34,324 bases of DNA, taken from NCBI GenBank assembly GCA_002928535.1, contig PERG01000021.1:1-34324 (forward strand), written 5' to 3'. Within the stretch, counting starts at the first letter, position 1, and every line of letters starts with the position of its first letter. Origin of the DNA: Methylotenera sp. (GTDB lineage: Bacteria; Pseudomonadota; Gammaproteobacteria; Burkholderiales; Methylophilaceae). Below are positions 19,802-27,817 of the stretch, one piece after another. The notes beneath the pieces were generated by a model, which worked only from the letters and a program-made list of their open reading frames with translations, had not been told where the DNA came from and searched no databases. The position numbers and the translations under genes are program-made.

Positions 19802-19843
19802 AGTATATTCATATACACTCAATATTTAATTGATATGTATCAA
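19802..19843 (-). promoter_or_regulatory. FNR/ANR-dependent promoter of the stand-alone NarL-like regulator
   Basis: Perfect FNR box TTGAT-ATGT-ATCAA at 19830-19843. On the minus strand the -10 hexamer TATACT lies at 19807-19802, its centre 32 bases from the box centre, which puts the box near -41.5 and the transcript start near 19795. About 105 bases of leader precede the ATG at 19690. The geometry matches the narK1 promoter in this window. Confidence 0.8.
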
Positions 19844-19867
19844 TATGCTAAAAATATTAATCTTTCT

Positions 19868-20146
19868 CTAATATCAGTTGGTTATTTACTTTTTTGGCAG
19901 ATACATCTTCCATTAACGATGAAGGTATTGTCTCAATTACATCTGCGATTTACAGCAGATTCAGAATTTCGATGTTTTGCTCCACTCTCTCAGCCTCTGC
20001 CATAAATGTACGCTCAATGCTCACTATCTCAGCTCAAGCTTCTTGAAAAAGACCTTTTGATTTCCTTGCTTCACTTATAGTCGTACCCAAAGCAGCAAGA
20101 GCAGAATTTACGCAAAATAATGGTAATTTCTTAGCCTTAGATGAAT
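19868..20146 (-). pseudogene. Possible decayed coding sequence with internal stops
   Basis: On the minus strand one frame reads like protein for about 85 codons, including NSALAALGTTISEARKSKG, AEIVSIERTFMAEAERVEQN and IADVIETIPSSLMEDVSA, but it is broken by two in-frame stops (TGA near 20034, TAA near 19950) and has no start codon. The amphipathic, acidic-helix composition suggests a former gene. I do not recognise the family. The alternative is chance coding character in an AT-rich spacer. Confidence 0.3.
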
Positions 20147-20465
20147 GCTAAAAGTTAATTTTTCATTCTTGAGCCAGATCAAGGTATATCAAGTAAATAC
20201 ATACTAAAGTTTTCAAATTGAAAACAGACTAGCCATGTCTTTGACGTTATATACACCAACATTGATTTACATAATTTCGTCATTTACTTCCCTCTAATCG
20301 TCGGTTATCAGAGTTGTTTAGCTGGTTAAACTAAAAGCGCAAGAAAAAAATTGGATCTTAAATGAAAGAGTATTTGCAGATTTCTCAAAGAAACAGCATA
20401 CGCTGCATTCCAGTCTACGGTACAAGGTACTTAGTCGCAGATATGCTTTTTGCATGGAGTCATTC

Positions 20466-21419
20466 ATGATTCTATCTAACAGAGTAAATACTTATGGCCA
20501 GTTTCTATTAAAACGCTATGGCCAACGTATCCATAAAGTGGCGCTTGATGCAGGTTTTACTTGTCCCAATCGTGATGGTACCAAAGGCACTGGAGGGTGT
20601 ACGTTCTGTAATAATGTTTCGTTCAGTCCGGCTACTGGATCTCGTCTTGATGTCCCAGGTCAAATTGCCAAGGCAAGAACCGCAATAGCTAAACGTACGC
20701 GGGCTCGTCAGTTTATCGCTTATTTTCAGGCATACACTAACACTTATGCAGACATCGCGGAACTTGAAACTCTCTATCGCGAAGCTTTAGCGCAACCAGA
20801 TGTGATTGGAATTTCAGTTGGCACCCGACCAGACTGTGTATCACCAGCGGTACTTGACCTGCTGGAGACTCTACGTGATGAAGGACTGGAAGTATGGCTG
20901 GAGCTTGGGCTGCAATCGGCGTTCGATGATACGCTGGCTAGGGTCAACCGTGGCCATACATTAGCAGAATATCGCGAGACTGCATTGGCAACGCGTGCCC
21001 GAGGCATTCCGCTATGCACTCATTTGATTATAGGTCTGCCAGGTGAAAATGAACGCCATTATCATTCTACGCTCGATACCGTTCTGGAAATCGGTGTGGA
21101 TGGACTTAAGCTCCATCCCCTGCACGTGGTTAAGCGCACTATATTGGCTTATCAGTGGCGTCGTGGCGGTTATGAGCCACTTAATCAAGTTGACTATATA
21201 CGCATCGCCGCGGATCTGATTGAGCGCACCCCCCAACACATCATTTTTCACCGTGTGACTGCAACAGCATCGAAAGATATTTTACTAGCACCTGAATGGT
21301 GTTCACAGAAATGGAACATATTAAATGGTATTGAGAAAGAGTTGCGCCAACGCGGTACACGTCAGAGTAGTCGCGCTGGCGTACATCACATAATAAAGGA
21401 TATGAAATATGTCTCTTGA
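20466..21419 (+). CDS. YhcC-type radical SAM protein (TIGR01212 family)
   Basis: 317 residues from the ATG at 20466, chosen because GGAG sits 6 bases upstream; an ATG at 20454 lies upstream of that site. Opening NRVNTYGQFLLKRYGQRIHKV is the family hallmark. The radical SAM cluster motif is CPNRDGTKGTGGCTFC, with the long first spacing of the YhcC/Elp3-like group; SVGTRPDCV and GLPGE motifs follow. The family has no established reaction. Here it overlaps ubiU by 11 bases and heads the O2-independent ubiquinone operon, so it may belong to that pathway or to maturation of its Fe-S proteins. Confidence 0.87.
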   Translation: MILSNRVNTYGQFLLKRYGQRIHKVALDAGFTCPNRDGTKGTGGCTFCNNVSFSPATGSRLDVPGQIAKARTAIAKRTRARQFIAYFQAYTNTYADIAELETLYREALAQPDVIGISVGTRPDCVSPAVLDLLETLRDEGLEVWLELGLQSAFDDTLARVNRGHTLAEYRETALATRARGIPLCTHLIIGLPGENERHYHSTLDTVLEIGVDGLKLHPLHVVKRTILAYQWRRGGYEPLNQVDYIRIAADLIERTPQHIIFHRVTATASKDILLAPEWCSQKWNILNGIEKELRQRGTRQSSRAGVHHIIKDMKYVS

Positions 21420-22410
21420 ACTAGTTTGCCCAGCAGGTAATCTGCCAGCACTCAAGGCGGCTGTGGATAACGGGGCCGACTGTGTTTATATGGGCTTTCG
21501 TAACAGCACCAACGCACGTGCCTTTGCCGGTTTGAATTTCGATAACGAAACCGCCAAACAAGGGATTCGCTACGCTCATGAACGTAGCAGCAAAGTACTA
21601 CTGGCACTTAATACCTATCCGCAAACTGCACAATCTCATATGTGGAAGCAGGCGGTGGATGATGCGGCTGAACTAGGCATCGATGCATTGATTTTGGCTG
21701 ATCTTGGCTTGATGCGCTATGCCAGCCGCACTTATCCTAATTTGCGGCTGCATCTCTCAGTACAAGGCTCTGCGACTAATTACGAGGCGATCAATTTCTA
21801 CTACGAGCACTTTGGCATTCAACGCGCTGTACTTCCACGCGTGCTATCGCTGGCACAGGTCGAGAACGTCGTAAAAAACACGTCGGTTGAAATTGAGTTG
21901 TTCGGCTTCGGCGGATTATGCGTGATGGTGGAGGGTCGCTGCATACTATCGTCCTATGCCACTGGCGAATCTCCTAACACTGCAGGCGTATGCTCTCCGG
22001 CTAAAGCAGTACGCTGGCAACAGACGCCAAATGGACTGGAATCACGCTTGAATGGCGTGTTACTGGATCAATACAGTGCTAACGAGAATGCAGGCTATCC
22101 AACCTTGTGCAAAGGTCGTTTCGAAGTTGAAGATGAAACATATTACGCTTTGGAAGAACCAACCAGCCTCAACACACTGGAATTGATTCCAGACATGTTG
22201 CGCATGGGAATCAGCGCCATCAAGATTGAAGGTCGTCAGCGTAGCCCAGTCTATGTTGAACAAGTGACGCGTGTATGGCGAGCAGCTATTGATGCAGCGA
22301 AACAAGATGCAGCGCATTATGTAGCTAAAGAAGACTGGATGACACAGCTCGGCAAACTTTCGGAGGGGCAGCAGCATACGCTTGGCGCCTATTATCGTCC
22401 ATGGAAATAA
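21409..22410 (+). CDS. ubiU: O2-independent ubiquinone hydroxylation protein UbiU (U32 peptidase-like)
   Basis: 333 residues, the usual length. UbiU and UbiV form a complex that hydroxylates ubiquinone precursors without O2. Four Cys ligands for a [4Fe-4S] cluster are at residues 171, 178, 195 and 234 (GLCVMVEGRC, AGVCSP, TLCKGR), matching the UbiU pattern. The U32 signature region is around IELFGFGGLCVMVEGRC. Start MSLELVCPAGN is canonical. The gene overlaps the radical SAM gene by 11 bases and is followed by ubiV after 4 bases. Paralogous tRNA-hydroxylating TrhP/RlhA proteins are longer, so they are less likely. Confidence 0.93.
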   Translation: MSLELVCPAGNLPALKAAVDNGADCVYMGFRNSTNARAFAGLNFDNETAKQGIRYAHERSSKVLLALNTYPQTAQSHMWKQAVDDAAELGIDALILADLGLMRYASRTYPNLRLHLSVQGSATNYEAINFYYEHFGIQRAVLPRVLSLAQVENVVKNTSVEIELFGFGGLCVMVEGRCILSSYATGESPNTAGVCSPAKAVRWQQTPNGLESRLNGVLLDQYSANENAGYPTLCKGRFEVEDETYYALEEPTSLNTLELIPDMLRMGISAIKIEGRQRSPVYVEQVTRVWRAAIDAAKQDAAHYVAKEDWMTQLGKLSEGQQHTLGAYYRPWK

Positions 22411-22414
22411 TATT

Positions 22415-23311
22415 ATGAAAATCTCACTGGGGCCTATTCTTTATTACTGGGCTCGTCAAAACGTGCTGGATTTCTACGAGCAGGTTATCAGTTGGCCAGT
22501 AGATATTGTCTATTTAGGCGAGGTGGTTTGTTCACGTCGCCATGAGATGCGCTTCGATGACTGGTTAGACGTGGCCAGTAAATTGTCTGCCGCTGGTAAA
22601 GAAGTGATCTTGTCCACGCAGGCACTGCTAGAGTCTGAATCCGACCTTAAAATGTTACGTCGCCTTACTGGTAATGGCCAGTTCTGCATAGAAGCTAACG
22701 ATATAGGGGCTATTCGCCTAGCCACAGGTAAGCCCTTTGTCGTTGGAACTCACATTAACACTTACAACGGTGAGACGCTCGCAATACTTGCAGAGCAAGG
22801 GGCAACCCGCTGGGTCATGCCAGTAGAACTGTCGCGTTATATGCTGACTGAGCTACTAGTGAAAAAACCTCAAGGTATGGAGACTGAGGTATTTGCTTAT
22901 GGTCGTTTGCCATTGGCTTTTTCTTCACGTTGCTTTACTGCCAGGCGCCATAATCTGCCTAAAGATGATTGTCATTTTAAGTGTCTGGAGCATCCTTGCG
23001 GCATGACACTTAAAACGCGTGAGGGGCAATCTTTTCTAGCATTAAATGGAACGCAGACTCAATCTGCCAGCATTCATAATTTGATCAGCGAGATCGACGA
23101 CATGCGTCAATTGGGTGTCGACGTTGTGCGTATCAGCCCGCAACCGGAGCATACTGGTGAAGTAGTCGCAGCATTCAGGGCTGCGATTGATAATGTAGTG
23201 AGCAGCAGCGAAGCGCAGACTGCGCTTGCACCACTCCTGTTTGATGATCCATGTGATGGGTATTGGCATGGACGATCTGGTATTGAACAATCAATTAAGA
23301 TGCTGTCATGA
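22415..23311 (+). CDS. ubiV: O2-independent ubiquinone hydroxylation protein UbiV (U32 peptidase-like)
   Basis: 298 residues from the ATG at 22415 (start MKISLGPILYYW), 4 bases after the ubiU stop; an upstream in-frame start would overlap ubiU and add 11 atypical residues. Cluster-ligand Cys are at 39 (EVVCSRR, the same position as in E. coli UbiV), 173, 186 and 190 (SSRCFTARRHN, DDCHFKC), with an extra Cys at 195. Partner of UbiU. It overlaps ubiT by 4 bases (ATGA). Confidence 0.93.
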   Translation: MKISLGPILYYWARQNVLDFYEQVISWPVDIVYLGEVVCSRRHEMRFDDWLDVASKLSAAGKEVILSTQALLESESDLKMLRRLTGNGQFCIEANDIGAIRLATGKPFVVGTHINTYNGETLAILAEQGATRWVMPVELSRYMLTELLVKKPQGMETEVFAYGRLPLAFSSRCFTARRHNLPKDDCHFKCLEHPCGMTLKTREGQSFLALNGTQTQSASIHNLISEIDDMRQLGVDVVRISPQPEHTGEVVAAFRAAIDNVVSSSEAQTALAPLLFDDPCDGYWHGRSGIEQSIKMLS

Positions 23312-23778
23312 GCCAAAAAACCTACACATTCCCATCTCAGCTAGGTAGATTAATTGAACATCTGCCAACATGGCCTTCATCTTTTACCTTTGCCTGTGTG
23401 CTTGATCTGGCGCTAGGTCAAGTTATCCGTCGAGGTGACCTGCAAGCACTGTATGGAAAACGGATTGCCATACACGTTACAGATGCCGGGTTACGTTTGC
23501 ATTTCACTGTGCTGAGCAGTGGCTTTTCAGCCGCTAAGGGCAATATAGTGCCAGACCTCATAATTAGTGCTAGTGCCTATGATTTTTATCAGCTGGCTAT
23601 GCGCAAGGAGGATCCTGACACCCTGTTTTTTAATCGAAGACTGGTGGTGGAAGGCGATACAGAACTGGGATTGATCGCTAAGAATACGCTGGATGCCATT
23701 GAGTATCCCTTACTCAAGCTGGAATGCGTATCCCCATTACACTTGTTGAAAACGATGAAAAAAAGACTGTGGATATGA
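23308..23778 (+). CDS. ubiT: SCP2-domain ubiquinone biosynthesis accessory factor UbiT
   Basis: 156 residues with a sterol-carrier-protein-2 (SCP2) domain at about 35-130, the lipid-binding fold that presents hydrophobic ubiquinone intermediates. Typical block: ALYGKRIAIHVTDAGLRLHF. UbiT is the anaerobic counterpart of UbiJ and works with UbiU and UbiV. The start overlaps the ubiV stop as ATGA, indicating translational coupling. Order ubiU-ubiV-ubiT on one strand makes assignment firm. Confidence 0.9.
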   Translation: MSQKTYTFPSQLGRLIEHLPTWPSSFTFACVLDLALGQVIRRGDLQALYGKRIAIHVTDAGLRLHFTVLSSGFSAAKGNIVPDLIISASAYDFYQLAMRKEDPDTLFFNRRLVVEGDTELGLIAKNTLDAIEYPLLKLECVSPLHLLKTMKKRLWI

Positions 23779-23830
23779 TCGCTACCATGCACTTTAGTTT
23801 TGACCTACTTAGATGAAAGGAGCTATTCGT

Positions 23831-24244
23831 ATGAGCAAAAAAAATGTAAATTTGCCTATAGTATATTCCTGTTCCGGCTGCTCCAGTGTGGCGCAAATGG
23901 CAAATTATATTGCGTTAGAACTCGATAAACTGGGTTTAGCAGAAATGTCCTGCATTGCAGGAGTAGGTGGAAACGTGCCTCACTTGGTGAAAATTGCACA
24001 TTCTGGCCGTCCTATTATTGCACTTGACGGTTGCCCCCTCGCTTGCACTAAAGCTTGTCTGGCTCAACATGACATAGAACCGGATAGCTATCATCTGCTA
24101 AACCAGTATGGTGTGAAAAAAATCTACCATACGGGCTTCGATTCCGATATGGCGCAAGCTGTACTTGAGCTTGTAATTGCAAAAATGGATGAAGAATTGC
24201 CTTCTCTACCCTCTACCCCATGCTCACTAAACCCAAACGACTGA
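23831..24244 (+). CDS. Putative zinc-binding DGC-domain protein
   Basis: 137 residues from the ATG at 23831, with AAAGGAG 8 bases upstream. Cys-rich: YSCSGCSSVAQ near the N-terminus and the family-defining DGCPLACTKACL near residue 70. Members of the DGC family have four conserved Cys thought to bind metal; no reaction is established. Its position between ubiT and ubiX, overlapping ubiX by 25 bases, suggests a helper role in anaerobic quinone synthesis, perhaps Fe-S or sulfur related. That is inference. Confidence 0.8.
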   Translation: MSKKNVNLPIVYSCSGCSSVAQMANYIALELDKLGLAEMSCIAGVGGNVPHLVKIAHSGRPIIALDGCPLACTKACLAQHDIEPDSYHLLNQYGVKKIYHTGFDSDMAQAVLELVIAKMDEELPSLPSTPCSLNPND

Positions 24245-24822
24245 TCGTTGCCATTACAGGCGCCTCTGGGGCTACTTATGGCGTACGTCTGCTGCAAGTA
24301 CTCAGCAATATACCTGAGATTGAAACACATCTGGTGGTGTCAGAATCCGGGCTACTTAATATACAGCACGAACTTGATATGAGTCTCACGCAGCTTGAAG
24401 CATTGGTAGAAGTGACGCATCATATCAACAATATTGGTGCAACTATTGCCAGCGGCTCATTTCAGACTGATGGTATGGTGGTGGCGCCGTGCTCAATGAG
24501 AACATTAGCTGCAGTGGCGCATGGCTTATCGGATAATTTAATTACGCGGGCTGCCGATGTCATACTCAAGGAGCGTCGCCGACTGATTTTAATGGTTCGT
24601 GAAACCCCCTTCAATCTTGCTCATTTACGCAACATGACCAGTGTCACCGAAATGGGTGGCATCATCTACCCGCCGTTGCCCTGCTTTTACCATCGTCCAC
24701 AAACTATAATCGACATAATTGACCAAACTGTCAGCCGAGTTATCGATTTGCTGGGCGTACCGCATACGCTGGCACCTCGCTGGGAAGGTCTAACTGCAGC
24801 CACCCCTAACAACTTGGAGTAG
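24220..24822 (+). CDS. ubiX: Flavin prenyltransferase UbiX
   Basis: 200 residues. UbiX joins dimethylallyl phosphate to FMN to make prenyl-FMN, the cofactor of UbiD. The FMN-binding start [17 protein letters not shown] and the [28 protein letters not shown] and [12 protein letters not shown] blocks are characteristic. Overlaps the DGC gene and is followed 5 bases later by ubiD, its client. Confidence 0.95.
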   Translation: MLTKPKRLIVAITGASGATYGVRLLQVLSNIPEIETHLVVSESGLLNIQHELDMSLTQLEALVEVTHHINNIGATIASGSFQTDGMVVAPCSMRTLAAVAHGLSDNLITRAADVILKERRRLILMVRETPFNLAHLRNMTSVTEMGGIIYPPLPCFYHRPQTIIDIIDQTVSRVIDLLGVPHTLAPRWEGLTAATPNNLE

Positions 24823-24827
24823 CTGAT

Positions 24828-26312
24828 TTGGCCTACCGTGATTTGCGTGATTTCATAATCCAACTGGAACAAATGGGTGAGCTTAAGCGTATTAAATCAC
24901 CAGTCTCAACATATTTAGAGATGACTGAGCTGTGTGACCGCACCCTGCGTGCTGGCGGCCCTGCTCTGTTGTTTGAAAACCCAGTAGGCCACAGCATACC
25001 CGTGCTTGCTAACCTTTTTGGTACTCCGCGACGCGTTGCGCTAGGCATGGGTGCTGCGGATGTAAGCGAGCTACGCAACTATGGTCATGTGTTGGCCATG
25101 CTGAAAGACCCTGAGCCGCCTAACGGGTTCAGGGATATGCTAGGTCTGCGCTCGCAGGTCAAATCATTATGGAACATGAGCCCCAAGGTATTACGCTCTG
25201 CACCGTGTCAGGATATCGTGTGGGAAGGCAATGATGTCGATTTGGCAAGACTGCCAATTCAGCATTGCTGGCCGGGAGATATTTCACCTCTGATCACCTG
25301 GGGACTGGTAATCACAAAAGGGCCAAATAAAGAGCGTCAGAATCTTGGAGTCTATCGCCAGCAAGTGCTGAAGCGTAATAAAGTGATCATGCGATGGTTA
25401 GCTCAGCGTGGCGGTGCCCTCGATTTTCGTGATCATTGTGAGCGCAACCGAGGCCGTCCCTATCCGGTGGCTGTTGCTTTGGGCGCTGATCCTGCAACCA
25501 TACTTGGAGCAGTTACACCAGTTCCCGATAGCCTTTCTGAATATCAATTTGCTGGCTTATTGCGTGGAAGCCGCACTGAACTGATCAAGGCTATAGGTAG
25601 CGACTTGCTTGTTCCCGCTTCAGCCGAAATTGTACTTGAAGGGCATATCTACCCAGATGAATCACACGCAACTGGTTATGAGCATTCGCTAGAGGGACCA
25701 TTTGGTGACCATACTGGTTATTACAACGAACAAGACTGGTTTCCAGTTTTTACTATTGATCGCATTACTATGCGACATAACCCGATTTACCACTCTACCT
25801 ATACTGGGAAACCGCCTGACGAGCCTGCCATTTTGGGATTAGCCCTTAATGAATTATTCGTTCCGTTACTACAAAAACAGTTTCCAGAAATCACCGACTT
25901 TTATCTGCCTCCTGAGGCTTGCAGCTACCGTATGGCGGTGGTGCAGATTAAAAAATCTTACCCTGGTCATGCTAAACCTGTCATGTTTGGCATCTGGAGC
26001 TTTCTACGCCAGTTCACGTACACTAAATTCATCGTAGTAGTGGACGATGATGTGAATATCCGAAACTGGCAGGAGGTGATTTGGGCTATCACGACTCGTG
26101 TTGATCCTATACGTGACACCTTGCTGGTAAATAACACCCCGATTGACTATCTTGATTTTGCTTCGCCAGTGAGTGGTCTCGGCAGTAAAATGGGCATAGA
26201 TGCAACCAATAAATGGCCAGGCGAAACAAGCCGTGAGTGGGGTAGCCCAATTACTATGCCCGCCGAAGTGAAAACTAAAGTTGACGAGATCTGGAAATCA
26301 CTCGGGCTTTGA
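24828..26312 (+). CDS. ubiD: 4-hydroxy-3-polyprenylbenzoate decarboxylase UbiD, TTG start
   Basis: 494 residues. This prenyl-FMN enzyme decarboxylates 4-hydroxy-3-polyprenylbenzoate in ubiquinone synthesis. Start [20 protein letters not shown] is canonical and the initiation codon is TTG with GGAG 8 bases upstream. Motifs: [19 protein letters not shown], the prFMN-binding Arg region [23 protein letters not shown], the acidic LEGHIYPDE and [12 protein letters not shown]. Last gene of the uninterrupted run from the radical SAM gene onward. Confidence 0.95.
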   Translation: MAYRDLRDFIIQLEQMGELKRIKSPVSTYLEMTELCDRTLRAGGPALLFENPVGHSIPVLANLFGTPRRVALGMGAADVSELRNYGHVLAMLKDPEPPNGFRDMLGLRSQVKSLWNMSPKVLRSAPCQDIVWEGNDVDLARLPIQHCWPGDISPLITWGLVITKGPNKERQNLGVYRQQVLKRNKVIMRWLAQRGGALDFRDHCERNRGRPYPVAVALGADPATILGAVTPVPDSLSEYQFAGLLRGSRTELIKAIGSDLLVPASAEIVLEGHIYPDESHATGYEHSLEGPFGDHTGYYNEQDWFPVFTIDRITMRHNPIYHSTYTGKPPDEPAILGLALNELFVPLLQKQFPEITDFYLPPEACSYRMAVVQIKKSYPGHAKPVMFGIWSFLRQFTYTKFIVVVDDDVNIRNWQEVIWAITTRVDPIRDTLLVNNTPIDYLDFASPVSGLGSKMGIDATNKWPGETSREWGSPITMPAEVKTKVDEIWKSLGL

Positions 26313-26314
26313 TC

Positions 26315-26347
26315 ATTCTTAATACATAACTTGTATATTTTAAGAAT
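26315..26347. terminator. AT-rich hairpin downstream of ubiD
   Basis: ATTCTTAA (26315-26322) pairs with TTAAGAAT (26340-26347), with an inner TACA/TGTA pair. It starts directly after the ubiD stop. It could end or attenuate the ubi transcript before the next gene, but the stem is weak and no strong U-run follows. Confidence 0.35.
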
Positions 26348-26412
26348 ACTTTAAGTTGTTTTAGTAAAAATTATCAGTAAATGTAAGTACTATTTAAAAG
26401 GATAAATTGAAT

Positions 26413-26928
26413 ATGCTGACTGCAGCTTTTTTATGGAGAGGCATTAACTTATTAAGCGCTCTATGTCTGATATTGGTTACCACACCTGCCTATGCGGATG
26501 AACACCAACACCTACATCAAAGTCAATCAAACGCAGAGTCATCTATGCACGTTTTGAAACCAGGTGAAAAATGGAAAACCGATGAAGTAGTGAAGCTAGG
26601 AATGGACAATATTCGCCAAGCCATTTCTGTTAGGCAAGATGATATTATTAAGGGACGCCTTAGCGCTCATGACTATCACCGAATAGCAATTGTGATAGAG
26701 AGAAATGCTGCTGAGATTGTGAGAAATTGCAAATTAGCTAAAGATGCAGATCGCGCGTTTCATAGGGTTGTCTTGGTCGACTTGCTAGATGGTGTGACGC
26801 TAATGCGAACATCTAAGAACATTCAAGCGCAACGAGTTGGAGCACTAGGCGTGTTGCAGTCTTTACGCAATTACGGTAAGTATTTTCAGCACGATGGATG
26901 GAGTTTAGATGCTGTTAAATCTGATTGA
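26413..26928 (+). CDS. Exported hypothetical protein with His-rich N-terminus
   Basis: 171 residues from the ATG at 26413, preceded by AAAGGA at about 10 bases; a TTG at 26407 is too close to that site. Signal peptide to about residue 30 (cleavage near AYADE). The mature start is His-rich (DEHQHLHQSQ), followed by an all-helical domain with HVLKPGEKWKTDEVVKLGMDNI and the tail NYGKYFQHDGWSLD. I have seen similar periplasmic proteins in denitrifiers, but the function is not known; metal or haem binding is possible from the His content and one conserved-looking Cys (RNCKLAK). Its 3' end overlaps the convergent flavoprotein gene by 14 bases. Confidence 0.65.
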   Translation: MLTAAFLWRGINLLSALCLILVTTPAYADEHQHLHQSQSNAESSMHVLKPGEKWKTDEVVKLGMDNIRQAISVRQDDIIKGRLSAHDYHRIAIVIERNAAEIVRNCKLAKDADRAFHRVVLVDLLDGVTLMRTSKNIQAQRVGALGVLQSLRNYGKYFQHDGWSLDAVKSD

Positions 26929-27817
26929 CAACTCCAAAATTTGACAGGTAAGCATTAATTCGCCTTGGCAATAAAGGCCCTGCCTCTACGAGTCCACTAT
27001 AAATCTGCACAAGTGAGACACCAGTTGATAAGCGGTCAACAACATCCTGCGGGGTACGAACTCCTCCCACTGAAATAACTGGCATGCTGTCACGCATCTT
27101 ATTTAACACGCGTTGCAAATTGGCAAGCACTTCTTTTTTATCATGGATATGCTCATCACCACTCAGAATCAATCCATTAAATGCATAATCACGCACACAG
27201 GATAATAGATTATTTGTATCTCCACGATTCTGATCAATTTTTACAACAACAGGACAAACCCGACCACTCTCAGCCGCCATCAGTACTTGCTTATCCTTGG
27301 CCGCTGCCAGTAAGGTCAACAATGTGGCACGAAACTCTGGTTGATGAAGATCGGGTCCGGCTCGTACACCTAAATTAAGAGTTATGTAGTCAGCAAATTC
27401 CCAGAGTTTTTCCATGCATATCATATAATCGTTGACCATCTTTTCAGGATGGGTTGTGCGGTTCATGCTGATGCTCACCCCAAGTGGAATTGAATGCGGT
27501 CTGATATTTTTAGATAAATGGGAAACTACCCTATCGAGTCCCAGGCTACGCTGCTGCTCTGGCAGCGGAATAACCGAACCAATTTCTGCAAAACCAAAAC
27601 CAAGCGGTGCTAAGCAGCTAAAGAGCGTGCCATGTTTATCAAATCCCGCTGCCAGCCCAAGTGGACCTGGGAAAGATAATCCCATGACATTTCGCCGCAA
27701 GGTTTGCGGCGTTTCTACTCTTGAGGAGATCGCGGTTAGCCAAATTGAATGTGCAGCCAGTTTGCGAGCGTTTGGCATACCCAATTTAGATGCGACTGAA
27801 AATAGACACTTATACAT
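26915..27817 (-). CDS. PyrD-like FMN flavoprotein lacking dihydroorotate-binding residues
   Basis: 300 residues from the ATG at 27817, which overlaps the upstream stop (ATGTATAA); a TTG at 27838 is the alternative. The class 2 dihydroorotate dehydrogenase fold is clear: GPLGLAAGFDKHG, GFGFAEIGSVIP, VVKIDQN, ISVGGV and LVQIYSGLV, all FMN-site elements. The substrate elements are gone: NRMGFNN is replaced, the catalytic Ser segment NISSPNTPG reads NLGVRAGPD, and the ATNTT Asn is lost (LSGDE). It is therefore unlikely to make orotate. As a probable quinone-linked flavin oxidase or dehydrogenase with a new substrate, it closes the operon that starts at pqqA. Confidence 0.8.
   Translation of the reverse strand: MYKCLFSVASKLGMPNARKLAAHSIWLTAISSRVETPQTLRRNVMGLSFPGPLGLAAGFDKHGTLFSCLAPLGFGFAEIGSVIPLPEQQRSLGLDRVVSHLSKNIRPHSIPLGVSISMNRTTHPEKMVNDYMICMEKLWEFADYITLNLGVRAGPDLHQPEFRATLLTLLAAAKDKQVLMAAESGRVCPVVVKIDQNRGDTNNLLSCVRDYAFNGLILSGDEHIHDKKEVLANLQRVLNKMRDSMPVISVGGVRTPQDVVDRLSTGVSLVQIYSGLVEAGPLLPRRINAYLSNFGVVNQI

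Larger units (their letters stand above)
19691..20465. other. 775-bp intergenic region upstream of the anaerobic ubiquinone operon
   Basis: No intact gene, tRNA or rRNA was found. It contains the FNR promoter of the leftward regulator (19802-19843), a possible decayed gene (19868-20146), and two imperfect FNR-like sites pointing to the rightward operon: TTGAG-CCAG-ATCAA at 20169-20182 (9 of 10 bases) and TTGAT-TTAC-ATAAT at 20262-20275 (8 of 10). The second shares its first 11 bases with the narK1 box and has a TCTAAT hexamer 27 bases downstream, slightly closer than ideal. Confidence 0.5.

Noticed and set aside
20181-20205. AAGGTATAT...ATACATACT resembling an NsrR operator
   Set aside because: The half-site spacing is 7 instead of 5 and both arms have mismatches; probably chance in AT-rich DNA.
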